A stretch of 64,000 nucleotides of DNA from VMDH01 sp038108875 (GTDB taxonomy: Bacteria > Pseudomonadota > Gammaproteobacteria > Magnimaribacterales > D2472): contig JAYNII010000005.1 in the NCBI GenBank assembly GCA_038108875.1, forward strand, positions 46,843 through 110,842, in the 5' to 3' direction. Both the position numbers and the translations under genes were made by a program. Positions 18,106-26,043 of the stretch are shown here, piece by piece. Position 1 is the stretch's first letter, and each line of letters starts with the position of its first letter. The notes under the pieces were generated by a model. The model searched no databases. It was not told the origin of the DNA and worked only from the letters and a program-made list of their open reading frames with translations.

Positions 18106-19753
18106 TTTTATTAAAACAACAAATAATGGCTTTAATTGAAGACTTGAGAGTATTTTTGTCAATACCTACTCCCCAGCGAGTAACTTTCTTATCTTTTGCA
18201 ATCTCAATATATGTTATTGCGGAAGCTCCAGATCCTGAACCAATAGAATGTTGATGGAACTCGCTAATACTTAATTGGCAACAGTAAGTATTATTTAGAG
18301 CATTAATGGCTGCAGCAAGGGGACCCTCACCTTTAGCTGAAATTCTTTCTTGCTTTCCACTTTTTTCTAAAACAATTTCTATGCTGTCTTGATTATCCTC
18401 TCTTGAGGATACTTCAAATGAAATTAGTTCCGTGCCAAGAGACTGCATAAAAGATTTCTCAAAGATATCCCAAATCTCAGACGATATTATTTCTCTACCG
18501 GTACTATCTGCAACTTTTTGTATCTCTGCACTTAATGCAATTTGCAACCTTCTAGGTAACGAAACCCCATGATCATTTTCTAAAATGTATGCAATACCTC
18601 CTTTGCCAGATTGAGAATTTATTCTCACAACAGCCTCATATGTTCTACCTAAATCAGAGGGATCAATAGGTAAGTAGGGCACTTCCCAATGAGGTGTATT
18701 TGATATTTTCAATGCTTGCAGTCCCTTTTTGATTGCATCTTGATGAGATCCAGAGAACGCAGTAAAGACAAGATCTCCTGCGTAAGGATGTCTTGGATGA
18801 ACGGGTAGTTTGTTGCAAAATTCAACTTCTCTGATGACATGATTAATATTTGTAAAATCTAGTTCAGGATCAATTCCATGTGTAAGCAAGTTAAGAGCAA
18901 GGGTGACAATATCGACATTACCAGTTCTTTCACCGTTACCAAATAATGTTCCTTCCACCCGATCAGCTCCTGCCATAAGTGCAAGTTCGGTAGCAGCTAC
19001 TGCTGTTCCTCTGTCGTTATGGGGGTGGAGAGAAAGAATGATATTATCCCTGTCTTTAAAATTGCGGTGCATCCATTCAATCTGGTCTGCATAAATATTT
19101 GGAGAGGTCATTTCAACTGTAGCAGGAAGATTGATAATAATTTTATTCTTAGAAGCATTCTTTAATATAGCAACGACAGCATCACAAACTTCAACTGCAT
19201 AGTCACACTCTGTCCCAGTAAAACTCTCAGGAGAATACTCAAAAGACCATTCAGAGGCTGGGTTGTCTTGAGCAAGTTTTTTTACCAATTCAGCAGCATC
19301 TGTGGCAATCTTTTTTATTCCAGCTTTGTCTTGATTAAAGACTACTTTACGTTGCAAGGTTGAAGTGGAGTTATAAAAATGCACAATAGCCTTGTTAACC
19401 CCTCGAAGTGCTTCAAATGTTCTTTCAATAATATGTGACCTTGCTTGAGTCAAAACTTGGATAGTTACATCTGAGGGTATTTTTTCTTCTTCAATTAACC
19501 ATCGAACAAAATCATAATCTGTTTGAGAAGCTGCTGGAAAACCAACTTCTATTTCTTTGAAACCTAAATTACAAAGCAACTCAAACATTCTTTTTTTGCG
19601 CTGCTGGCCCATTGGTTCTATTAGAGCTTGATTTCCATCTCTAAGATCTACAGAGCACCATAATGGTTTTTTTGACAATTCATTATTGGGCCAAGTTCGA
19701 TCAGGCAGCTCAATTGGCTTGTATGGTTTGTATTTGCTAGCTATATCTTTCAT
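18098..19753 (-). CDS. leuA: 2-isopropylmalate synthase
   Basis: Condenses 2-ketoisovalerate with acetyl-CoA, the committed step of leucine synthesis. 551 residues, the long LeuA type with N-terminal PDRTWPNNEL and CSVDLRDGNQALIEPMG (metal-binding Asp). HPHNDRGTAVAATELALMAG and TLFGNGERTGNVD are the HMGL-like catalytic blocks. The C-terminal third (about 420-551) is the LeuA allosteric domain, with GEGPLAAAINAL and SGSGASAITYIEI, so leucine feedback is likely from family knowledge. It stands alone on the minus strand, without leuBCD. Its 5' end faces holD with only 14 bases between, so both promoters must share coding sequence. Confidence 0.95.
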   Translation of the reverse strand: MKDIASKYKPYKPIELPDRTWPNNELSKKPLWCSVDLRDGNQALIEPMGQQRKKRMFELLCNLGFKEIEVGFPAASQTDYDFVRWLIEEEKIPSDVTIQVLTQARSHIIERTFEALRGVNKAIVHFYNSTSTLQRKVVFNQDKAGIKKIATDAAELVKKLAQDNPASEWSFEYSPESFTGTECDYAVEVCDAVVAILKNASKNKIIINLPATVEMTSPNIYADQIEWMHRNFKDRDNIILSLHPHNDRGTAVAATELALMAGADRVEGTLFGNGERTGNVDIVTLALNLLTHGIDPELDFTNINHVIREVEFCNKLPVHPRHPYAGDLVFTAFSGSHQDAIKKGLQALKISNTPHWEVPYLPIDPSDLGRTYEAVVRINSQSGKGGIAYILENDHGVSLPRRLQIALSAEIQKVADSTGREIISSEIWDIFEKSFMQSLGTELISFEVSSREDNQDSIEIVLEKSGKQERISAKGEGPLAAAINALNNTYCCQLSISEFHQHSIGSGSGASAITYIEIAKDKKVTRWGVGIDKNTLKSSIKAIICCFNKIT

Positions 19754-19767
19754 GTTTTAATGGCACT

Positions 19768-20184
19768 GTGTCTTACTTAAATAATCGATCTTTAACAATT
19801 CTCTCATTAATGGGTATAAAAAACTTTACTAAAGCATTACTTAATCCCAAAAAAACTATTAATTATATGTTTCTAGAGCCTATTTTAACATTGCATGCAG
19901 AGGAATTAGATGAAATAGGTAATGATGAAAAGGAGCTCTTGATAAAAATAATGCAATCTTCTGGTAACACATCTGCTATAAGACAAGGAGCCATGATAAT
20001 TGCAGAAGATTCAAGGAAGTTAGAGAAGTCTAATTTCATGCAAACTGCCAAGATAGTAATTGATTTTTCAGGTACATTCTCTGGTTCAAATATTATTAGA
20101 GCTCCATCGCTTATAGAACTAAATAAAGATATAGAACTTAAGAAAAATTTATGGCAAACGATGCTCTCTCTTCTCAAAAGCTAA
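19768..20184 (+). CDS. holD: DNA polymerase III psi subunit (HolD)
   Basis: 138 residues from a GTG at 19768. Weakly conserved, but two segments line up with E. coli HolD: the N-terminal L-x-L-M-G-I followed by a Pro-Lys stretch (E. coli LQQLGITQW...RRP), and the C-terminal RAPSLIELNKDIELKKNLWQ (E. coli SPALTDLRANPTARAALWQQ). In E. coli holD lies directly before rimI with overlapping ends, exactly as here (34-base overlap with the next gene). Psi joins the clamp loader through its N-terminal peptide and binds chi (HolC). A later ATG at 19810 would remove the N-terminal Leu-rich part, so GTG is preferred. The call combines motif and synteny; a structure model would settle it. Confidence 0.72.
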   Translation: MSYLNNRSLTILSLMGIKNFTKALLNPKKTINYMFLEPILTLHAEELDEIGNDEKELLIKIMQSSGNTSAIRQGAMIIAEDSRKLEKSNFMQTAKIVIDFSGTFSGSNIIRAPSLIELNKDIELKKNLWQTMLSLLKS

Positions 20185-20618
20185 TAAAAGTATCTTTAGC
20201 AACCTTCGATGATTTTTCTAGAATTCATGCCATTGATATTGAAACTAATATTTCACCTTGGACTTTAGACCAAATTAAGTCCTCATTTCAGGCTGGACAC
20301 ATTGCACTAAAGGCGACTTTTGAGGCTGAGTTAATAGGATTCTTGATTTATGAGCCTATTTTCCCAGAAGCTCATTTACTTAGCATTGCTGTTGAGTCAA
20401 AACATCAATCTAACGGTATTGGAAAGCTATTGTTAAAAACTTTGTTGCAACAAGCCAAAGCGCAAGATATTAAGATAGTTTATTTAGAGGTCAGACAATC
20501 TAATTACAAGGCAATTAAATTGTATGAATCTTTAGGATTTATAAAAGATGCAATTAGAGTTGCCTACTATAGCAAGCCACAACCAGAGGATGCCTTATTG
20601 ATGAGTATTGCGCTCTAA
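20151..20618 (+). CDS. rimI: Ribosomal protein S18 alanine N-acetyltransferase
   Basis: GNAT acetyltransferase of 155 residues. The acetyl-CoA loop is VESKHQSNGIGKLLLKTLL (Q-x-x-G-I-G), followed by the RimI-characteristic LEVRQSNYKAIKLYESLGF and a C-terminal RVAYYSKPQPEDALLMS matching E. coli RimI (NYY..., EDAIIM). RimI acetylates the N-terminal Ala of S18 in E. coli. The ATG at 20151 lies inside holD, giving about 12 extra residues before the domain; no good alternative start is present. Its last 24 bases overlap the 3' end of the convergent hydrolase gene. Confidence 0.92.
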   Translation: MANDALSSQKLIKVSLATFDDFSRIHAIDIETNISPWTLDQIKSSFQAGHIALKATFEAELIGFLIYEPIFPEAHLLSIAVESKHQSNGIGKLLLKTLLQQAKAQDIKIVYLEVRQSNYKAIKLYESLGFIKDAIRVAYYSKPQPEDALLMSIAL

Positions 20619-21548
20619 AGTATTTAAAATCCAATCCTCAAGCGGTGAATAGAAGAACAGATTCTCAATAAAACCACAATGTCCTCCATGCTTGGTAATT
20701 TTTATGTCAAGTAATTTTGTTGGTTCTAGTTGTGACAGGGGGTCTATAGGGATACATGGATCATCCTCAGCACTCCATAAAAAAGTCTGTCTTTTTAAGT
20801 TTGTAAGATCTTTTTTGGAAATTGCATAATCGTTAAACAGTTCAAAAAGAGAATGAAACTCAGCATTTCTTCTTCTAAAGAATTCAGTTATATCTTTTAG
20901 CGACTTAAGTTTTAGGGCTGCATGAAGTTCAAGATTTGGATAGTGCTTTTGTTTATTGGAAATTGATCTTTTCCATTTTCTTAAGAAATATTGCTTGATT
21001 ATTATCGATTGAGTGTCCATGGCATCCATGGCCTGTTTCGGATCCAACACAGGAGAAATTGCCATTACTTTCTTGAGATTATTATGTCTTATTAGTTGAG
21101 AAGTTCGAAGGGCAATGTTTCCTCCTAAAGAAAAACCTATCAAACTAAATCTAGTATTGGGTTGACAATCTAAGATGTAACTTATTAATTCTACGATTTC
21201 AGAAATATCAGTTGCTTTAAAGAAATCTGAGTTCAGATGTTCGGATTCACCATGGTCAACAGGATGAATTCGAATAACTTGATATCCAGCTTTCATTGCA
21301 TTAAAGGCATGGCATGCCAAGTATTTAGAATCTTTGTTTCCTAGAAACCCAGGCAGGTATATGACTGATTTTGTTCCTCTAATTGTTTCAAAGTATTCCA
21401 GTTTCAAGCCAGTCGAGCTCTGAAAGATTAACCCCTTTGATGCTGCATTTAATGCATTTACTTTTTTAGACTGGTGAATTGATCTTAGAGGCGAGGAGGA
21501 ATAAACAGTATTAAAGACACCATTTTTGAGTAAAAAGTTTGGCGACAT
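20595..21548 (-). CDS. YheT-like alpha/beta hydrolase
   Basis: 317 residues, alpha/beta-hydrolase of the YheT/UPF0017 family. Sequence order: cap-less N-terminus with LRSIHQSKKVNAL, substrate-loop LPGFLGNKDSKY, HPVDHGESEHLN (D-H-G-S/E motif typical of YheT), nucleophile elbow LIGFSLGGNIALR, acid-region WSAEDDPCIPID and catalytic His in TKHGGHCGFIEN. The triad is complete, so an active esterase/lipase-type enzyme is likely, but no physiological substrate is known for this family. It is followed downstream on the same strand only by the 3' overlap with rimI, and preceded four bases upstream by the glutathione peroxidase, so the two minus-strand genes probably form an operon. Confidence 0.87.
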   Translation of the reverse strand: MSPNFLLKNGVFNTVYSSSPLRSIHQSKKVNALNAASKGLIFQSSTGLKLEYFETIRGTKSVIYLPGFLGNKDSKYLACHAFNAMKAGYQVIRIHPVDHGESEHLNSDFFKATDISEIVELISYILDCQPNTRFSLIGFSLGGNIALRTSQLIRHNNLKKVMAISPVLDPKQAMDAMDTQSIIIKQYFLRKWKRSISNKQKHYPNLELHAALKLKSLKDITEFFRRRNAEFHSLFELFNDYAISKKDLTNLKRQTFLWSAEDDPCIPIDPLSQLEPTKLLDIKITKHGGHCGFIENLFFYSPLEDWILNTLERNTHQ

Positions 21549-21552
21549 TTTT

Positions 21553-22029
21553 TTAGAGAATCTTTTTTATTTCCTTCTCAATCTTGCTTACAGCATCTTT
21601 TGATCCAAATCTTTTAATTATCATCCCGTTGCGGTCAACCAAGAATTTTGTGAAATTCCACTTTATAGACTTAGAACCAAGAACTCCTGGAGCTCTATTT
21701 TTAAGATGGTTATATAAAGGAGAGGCATTTTCTCCATTGACATCTATTTTTTCGAACATTTGAAAAGATACCCCATAATTTAATTCACAGAATTCTTTAA
21801 TTTCATTACTGCTACCAGGTTCTTGCTTACCAAATTGATTACATGGAAACCCAAGCACTTCAAGGCCTTGATCTTTATATTTTTTATAGAGTTCTTCTAA
21901 ATCCTTGTATTGAGGAGTAAAACCGCACTTACTTGCTACATTAACAATCACTAGTACCTTTCCTTTAAATTTTGAAAAATTTATAGATTCTCCAGTTAAT
22001 GAATTTAATTCAAAGTTATGTATTTCCAT
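21553..22029 (-). CDS. Glutathione peroxidase family (thiol peroxidase, BtuE-like)
   Basis: 158 residues. Reduces hydroperoxides with thiols; bacterial members often use thioredoxin as well as glutathione. The peroxidatic Cys is in NVASKCGFTPQY (a Cys codon, not selenocysteine); the second conserved block GFPCNQFGKQEPGS and the Gln/Trp of the catalytic tetrad (KWNFTKFLVD) are present, with RFGSKD near the end. No signal peptide, so cytoplasmic. It starts at an ATG facing the fusion gene at 22082 across a 52-base divergent gap and probably leads the two-gene unit with the hydrolase. Confidence 0.93.
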   Translation of the reverse strand: MEIHNFELNSLTGESINFSKFKGKVLVIVNVASKCGFTPQYKDLEELYKKYKDQGLEVLGFPCNQFGKQEPGSSNEIKEFCELNYGVSFQMFEKIDVNGENASPLYNHLKNRAPGVLGSKSIKWNFTKFLVDRNGMIIKRFGSKDAVSKIEKEIKKIL

Positions 22030-22032
22030 GAG

Positions 22033-22076
22033 TTGTTAGTATTTTTTAAAAGTTATAATACCAGTCTTAATATAAT
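22033..22076 (+). promoter_or_regulatory. Divergent promoter region, ElaA-parvulin fusion / glutathione peroxidase
   Basis: The 52-base gap must serve both directions. On the plus strand there are two TATAAT boxes, at 22054-22059 (with TTGTTA at 22033-22038, a short 15-base spacer) and at 22071-22076, only five bases before the ATG at 22082. No Shine-Dalgarno precedes that ATG. On the minus strand the same AT-rich segment offers TATTAT-like boxes for the peroxidase. The hexamers are read directly; promoter function is inferred. Confidence 0.5.
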
Positions 22077-22081
22077 TAATC

Positions 22082-23395
22082 ATGCAAGCTGAAATAGATA
22101 TTTCTATAGTGTGTTTTCAAGAGCTCTCCCTCGAGGAGCTTTATAAGATCCTGCAGCTCAGACAAGAAGTTTTTGTTGTTGAACAAAATTGTCCTTATTT
22201 GGATGCAGATGGAAATGACGCACTTTCATTTCATCTAATTGGAAGAATACAAGGAGAAATCCAAGCTTATCTAAGGATTGTTCCGCCAGGTATTAAATTC
22301 TATGGTCCATCTCTTGGCAGAGTCATCACTGCTATGCCTGTCAGAGGAGAGGGTTATGGTAAAGCTATTCTGATGAAGGCTCTAGACTTCGTTGCATTTA
22401 ATTATCCTAATCAAGAAGTTTCAATATCGGCTCAGCACAGACTAACCGAATACTATCAAGATCTTGGTTTCAAAGAAGTTGGTGAGATTTATCTAGAAGA
22501 TGATATTGATCACATAAAAATGGTGATGCTTCCCAAAGTCCTCAAAAGTAAAACTTTTACTACCAGAGCAAAGGGGAATTCGGTTTTTTTTGCTATGGGC
22601 GGCTTGTTTTTGGGAGCGATGCTTATTATTACAAGTTTTATAAAGGATATTGATATTTCTGCTTTGAGTTGGGTAGCAAAGATAGAAGATAAGGTGATCA
22701 GTCGTGAGCGTTTCGAACAATATCTAAATTCAATTGATCAAGCTCGAGCTTCAGGATTAATTAAGAATGATCATGAAAAAATTTTGGAAAGAATGATTGA
22801 TGAGGAGCTTTTGATAAGAAGGGCAATAGATCTAGGTTACTTGGATAATAATCCTCAAGTACGAAGCTTGCTTATCCAAAAAATGATCGAGAATATTCTT
22901 TCTGAAACAGATGCTTTGGAAATTACAAATACAGAACTCGAGATATTTTATAACTCAAATCAAGATTTTTTCCTCGCCAATCCCAAGCTTTCCATGGAAG
23001 TGCTTAAATTTTCATCCTATGATTTAGCTCATGATGCAAAACAATTCCTTCTTGCTGGCGAAGCAGATCTTGCTATGGAGTTAGCTGATAGAAAAGCTAT
23101 CAGCTTACCCAGAGGCTTGCTCCCTGCAACTAAAACGCGTGAATATGTAGGTCCCACACTAACTTCAATTGCTCTTAATATGGAGTCAGGGAGTATCTCA
23201 GATCCTATTCAAATTGATGAAGGATTTCATTTAATAATTTTGTATGAGAAATCATTTGATACGCCCAAACCATTCCAAAGTATTGTTGATCAGGTGAGAG
23301 CAGAGTTCTTAAAACAAAAACGCGATGAGCTTCTGCGAGACTATTTAATCAATCTTAGAAAATGGTATGACGTTACAAAATCAACTGATTTATAG
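22082..23395 (+). CDS. ElaA-type GNAT acetyltransferase fused through a membrane helix to a PpiC/SurA-like domain
   Basis: 437 residues in three parts. Residues 1-152 match ElaA-family GNAT proteins nearly end to end: LYKILQLRQEVFVVEQNCPY, SLGRVITAMPVRGEGYG (acetyl-CoA loop) and YYQDLGFKEVGEIYLED. Residues 167-187 are one hydrophobic helix preceded by basic KVLKSKTFTTRAK, predicting a cytoplasmic N-terminus and periplasmic C-terminus. Residues 195-437 resemble SurA-N/parvulin proteins: a helical part with ILERMIDEELLIRRAIDLG, then PRGLLPATKTREYVGP and SISDPIQIDEGFHLI, typical of PpiC domains. No stop separates the parts. It overlaps the HupE-like gene by 29 bases. Function of the fusion is unknown; each domain is recognised separately. 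Confidence 0.85.
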   Translation: MQAEIDISIVCFQELSLEELYKILQLRQEVFVVEQNCPYLDADGNDALSFHLIGRIQGEIQAYLRIVPPGIKFYGPSLGRVITAMPVRGEGYGKAILMKALDFVAFNYPNQEVSISAQHRLTEYYQDLGFKEVGEIYLEDDIDHIKMVMLPKVLKSKTFTTRAKGNSVFFAMGGLFLGAMLIITSFIKDIDISALSWVAKIEDKVISRERFEQYLNSIDQARASGLIKNDHEKILERMIDEELLIRRAIDLGYLDNNPQVRSLLIQKMIENILSETDALEITNTELEIFYNSNQDFFLANPKLSMEVLKFSSYDLAHDAKQFLLAGEADLAMELADRKAISLPRGLLPATKTREYVGPTLTSIALNMESGSISDPIQIDEGFHLIILYEKSFDTPKPFQSIVDQVRAEFLKQKRDELLRDYLINLRKWYDVTKSTDL

Positions 23396-24566
23396 AATAC
23401 TTGTCTTTATTTTTGTTTTTTCTTGTTTTGAAGCTGAAGCTCATAGTAGAAATGAATCCTACTCAATTGTTGAGATCACACAAAAAGAGGAACTTTTTTT
23501 CATAAATATCAAAGCTAATATCAGATTGGATATTTTTCAACAACTCAAGTTACCTCAAAACTTGATTCAAGAATCAGAGTTGGGTGCTTATTATTTAAAC
23601 TCTTTCGAGTTTATTCCTAAATGTAGATATAGTAACAATTCAGTACCAACCATAAATACTAGCGCTGGGTTCATCAGGGTTGCATGGGAGTTGCAATGTA
23701 CCTCAGTCCCAGAACAATATAAAAATCAACTCTTCCAAGATCTAAATCCTTCACACAACCATCTTTCCAAAGTAACACTAAATCAGGAGATTATTGGTGA
23801 TTTTATTTTTAATATCGATTCAAATGTATTCTCTTTAACTCAAATTCCAAGCAAGGATAATCAGAACTCAACTGTTTTAAATTTTCTAAAATTTGGAGTA
23901 GAACATATTCTTTCTGGATATGACCATTTGCTTTTTGTTCTAGGCCTATTAGTTTTATTTGCTCGATTAAGGTTATTTTTAGCAATTACGGGTTTTACAA
24001 TCGGTCACTCTATTTCTTTGTTTCTTAGTAGTTTCGGAATTGTTATTGCAAATATGAATGTTGTTGAGTCCTTAATTGGATTTTCAATTTTCATTCTAGG
24101 GTATGAATATTTTTATAAAAACTTTTTTGGAGTAAATAAGCAATACTTTAGATTCTGGCAATTTATGCCAATAGGTGTTTTAGTTTTATTTTGGGTTATT
24201 GGAATGCTAAGTTTCCTATTATTCCTAGGTCTGGTGGTTTTTGTGCTAAGTAATCGCAAACTAATTTTAGAAGATCAAGCGCTGATTAAGCCTCTTTTAA
24301 TTACGACATTTTTTGGTTTCATTCACGGATTAGGTTTTGCCACAAACTTAGCAGGCGCAGGTTTAACAGAAAATTTAATCTTAGGTGTTTTAGGATTTAA
24401 TATAGGTGTTGAACTTGGACAACTATTATTTGTTATTCTTTCTCTGGCTGGTTTGGGTCTAATAGCTAGATTTTTTGGTACTCAAGCACTATTAATTAGT
24501 AAACACGGAATTTCGTCTCTTTTGCTTTCCTTTGGTATTTATTGGTTTATTCTTAGGATACTATGA
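23367..24566 (+). CDS. HupE/UreJ-like membrane protein with periplasmic N-terminal domain
   Basis: 399 residues. A probable signal peptide (hydrophobic 8-20, cleavage near AEA at residue 25) leads into a periplasmic beta-rich domain (26-165) and then about seven membrane segments. The membrane part has His-containing motifs of the HupE/UreJ_2 family: GVEHILSGYDHLLFVLGLL, FTIGHSISLFLSS and FFGFIHGLGFATNL. HupE/UreJ relatives move nickel or cobalt, but for this subfamily transport has not been shown as far as I know. Overlaps with the parvulin fusion upstream (29 bases) and gloA downstream (4 bases) imply cotranslation. Its start at 23367 lies within the upstream gene; no clear ribosome site is seen. 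Confidence 0.83.
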   Translation: MTLQNQLIYRILVFIFVFSCFEAEAHSRNESYSIVEITQKEELFFINIKANIRLDIFQQLKLPQNLIQESELGAYYLNSFEFIPKCRYSNNSVPTINTSAGFIRVAWELQCTSVPEQYKNQLFQDLNPSHNHLSKVTLNQEIIGDFIFNIDSNVFSLTQIPSKDNQNSTVLNFLKFGVEHILSGYDHLLFVLGLLVLFARLRLFLAITGFTIGHSISLFLSSFGIVIANMNVVESLIGFSIFILGYEYFYKNFFGVNKQYFRFWQFMPIGVLVLFWVIGMLSFLLFLGLVVFVLSNRKLILEDQALIKPLLITTFFGFIHGLGFATNLAGAGLTENLILGVLGFNIGVELGQLLFVILSLAGLGLIARFFGTQALLISKHGISSLLLSFGIYWFILRIL

Positions 24567-25003
24567 GTAAGTTTTTACATACCATGCTTAGGATTTCATC
24601 AATTGATGAAACACTTCACTTTTTTTCTCTTCTTGGGTTTAAAGAGGTATCTCGGTATGACAATGAAGAGAGTAGATATACTCTGGTTTTTATTGCGGCT
24701 GAGAAGGACCTCCCTCAAGCTATAGAAAGCAGGGCACCAATGATTGAGTTAACTTATAATTGGGATGAGACAACTTATGATTTTGGAAGGAATTTTGGAC
24801 ATATTGCTGTTTCTGTTGAGAATATATACGTTATCTGCAAGACATTGCTCGATAATAACATCTTGATTAACAGACCCCCAAGAGATGGCCGCATGGCTTT
24901 TGTTAGAACACCTGACAATATATCAATTGAGCTCTTGCAATTTGGCAAACCATTGCAAATTATGGAACCGTGGGCTTCTATGCCAAACATAGGGACCTGG
25001 TAG
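24563..25003 (+). CDS. gloA: Lactoylglutathione lyase (glyoxalase I)
   Basis: Isomerises the methylglyoxal-glutathione hemithioacetal to S-lactoylglutathione. 146 residues, two beta-alpha-beta3 modules. Metal ligands by comparison with E. coli GloA: His in KFLHTMLR, Glu in IELTYNWD, His in FGHIAVSV and Glu in SIELLQ; all four are present. There is a short extra loop (AEKDLPQAIESRAP) before the second ligand. ATGA overlap with the HupE-like gene upstream. E. coli-type glyoxalase I is nickel-activated, which makes the neighbour worth noting. The stop is followed at once by the astA promoter. Confidence 0.92.
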   Translation: MSKFLHTMLRISSIDETLHFFSLLGFKEVSRYDNEESRYTLVFIAAEKDLPQAIESRAPMIELTYNWDETTYDFGRNFGHIAVSVENIYVICKTLLDNNILINRPPRDGRMAFVRTPDNISIELLQFGKPLQIMEPWASMPNIGTW

Positions 25004-25038
25004 TATAATGCTTCCCCTAAGATGATTTGGAGGGGGGC
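25004..25038 (+). promoter_or_regulatory. astADB promoter -10 and very strong ribosome binding site
   Basis: TATAAT at 25004-25009 follows the gloA stop directly; no obvious -35 precedes it within gloA. GGAGGGGGG at 25029-25037 is the strongest Shine-Dalgarno in the window. It ends four bases before a GTG at 25042, which decides the astA start against an in-frame TTG at 25027 that overlaps the Shine-Dalgarno itself. Confidence 0.65.
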
Positions 25039-25041
25039 AGT

Positions 25042-26043
25042 GTGTTAGTAGTAAGGCTTGCAAAGTTATCTGATCTAAATGGGTTATACAACCTTTTAGA
25101 TAAAGAAGCCAAGCAAATGACGACCATGCCAAAGACAAAGGTTGATCTGAAGGCAAGAATAAATTGGTCTATTCAATCATCGCTAGCTAAAACTAATTCT
25201 AAAAAACCCGCAAGCTTCCTTATGGTACTTGAATTGAACAATGAGATTTTGGGGATTTCTGCGATTTATACTAAAGTAGCTCAGAGAAAGCCTTCTGTAT
25301 TTTTTAAGATAAGATCAAAAGAAATTTCCTCTAAAACTCTAAATTTTCAAAAAAAAGTTGAACTTCTTCAGCTTTATAATTGTAATTCTCCCTATACTGA
25401 GCTGGGTACTTTATTTTTATCACCTAGTGCTAGAGCTAAAGGAGTTGGAAAACTCTTATCTTTATCAAGGCTTTGTTATATGGCTCTTGATCCAAATAGA
25501 TTTGATAGAAAAACATTTGTTGAGATTAGAGGATGGAAAAATGATAAAGGTGAATCAGATTTCTGGAATAATTTTAGCAAGATTTTTTTTGAGCTCGATT
25601 TTGATGGAGCCGATAGCTTAAGCTACATTGATAACCACTTCATTAGCGAAGCGGTTCCTAGCTTTCCATTTCTAAAAGAATTAATTCATCCTAAAGCTAA
25701 AAGAGTGATTGGCAAAGCTCATCAAAATGCTTTTCCAGCTCAAAAAATTCTTGAGCAACAGGGATTTCATTCAAACGGATTGGTTGATGTCTTTGATGCC
25801 GGGCCATGTCTAGAGGCATTTACCAAAAGAATAAATATTGTTCGGAATCAAATAAAAAGTAAAGCAAAGATTGTCAAATCACTTTCCTATCCCTCTTCAG
25901 GATATTTAAGCAATTGCTCCTTAAATAACTTTAGGTGCACCTTCTCAGATTTTTTGTTTTCTGATGGAACAACAGAAATAACTCAAGAAACTGCACGAAT
26001 TTTAAAAGTTAGATCCGGGGATTTCCTAAGTGTGTTTTCATAA
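25042..26043 (+). CDS. astA: Arginine N-succinyltransferase
   Basis: First enzyme of the arginine succinyltransferase (AST) pathway, which degrades arginine to glutamate and frees two ammonia. GTG start at 25042, giving 333 residues (E. coli 344) beginning MLVVRLAKLSDL. Family blocks: TTMPKTKVDLKARI, ELGTLFLSPSARAKGVGKLLSLSR (acetyl/succinyl-CoA loop), EIRGWKNDKGESDFWNN, FPFLKELIHPKAKRVIGKAH and DVFDAGPCLEA. Single-base overlap with astD. No astC precedes it, unlike the E. coli astCADBE operon; the aminotransferase step is likely supplied by an ArgD-type enzyme elsewhere. Confidence 0.94.
   Translation: MLVVRLAKLSDLNGLYNLLDKEAKQMTTMPKTKVDLKARINWSIQSSLAKTNSKKPASFLMVLELNNEILGISAIYTKVAQRKPSVFFKIRSKEISSKTLNFQKKVELLQLYNCNSPYTELGTLFLSPSARAKGVGKLLSLSRLCYMALDPNRFDRKTFVEIRGWKNDKGESDFWNNFSKIFFELDFDGADSLSYIDNHFISEAVPSFPFLKELIHPKAKRVIGKAHQNAFPAQKILEQQGFHSNGLVDVFDAGPCLEAFTKRINIVRNQIKSKAKIVKSLSYPSSGYLSNCSLNNFRCTFSDFLFSDGTTEITQETARILKVRSGDFLSVFS

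Noticed and set aside
19760..19780. ATG at 19760 between leuA and holD
   Set aside because: Reaches a stop after six codons; not the holD frame.
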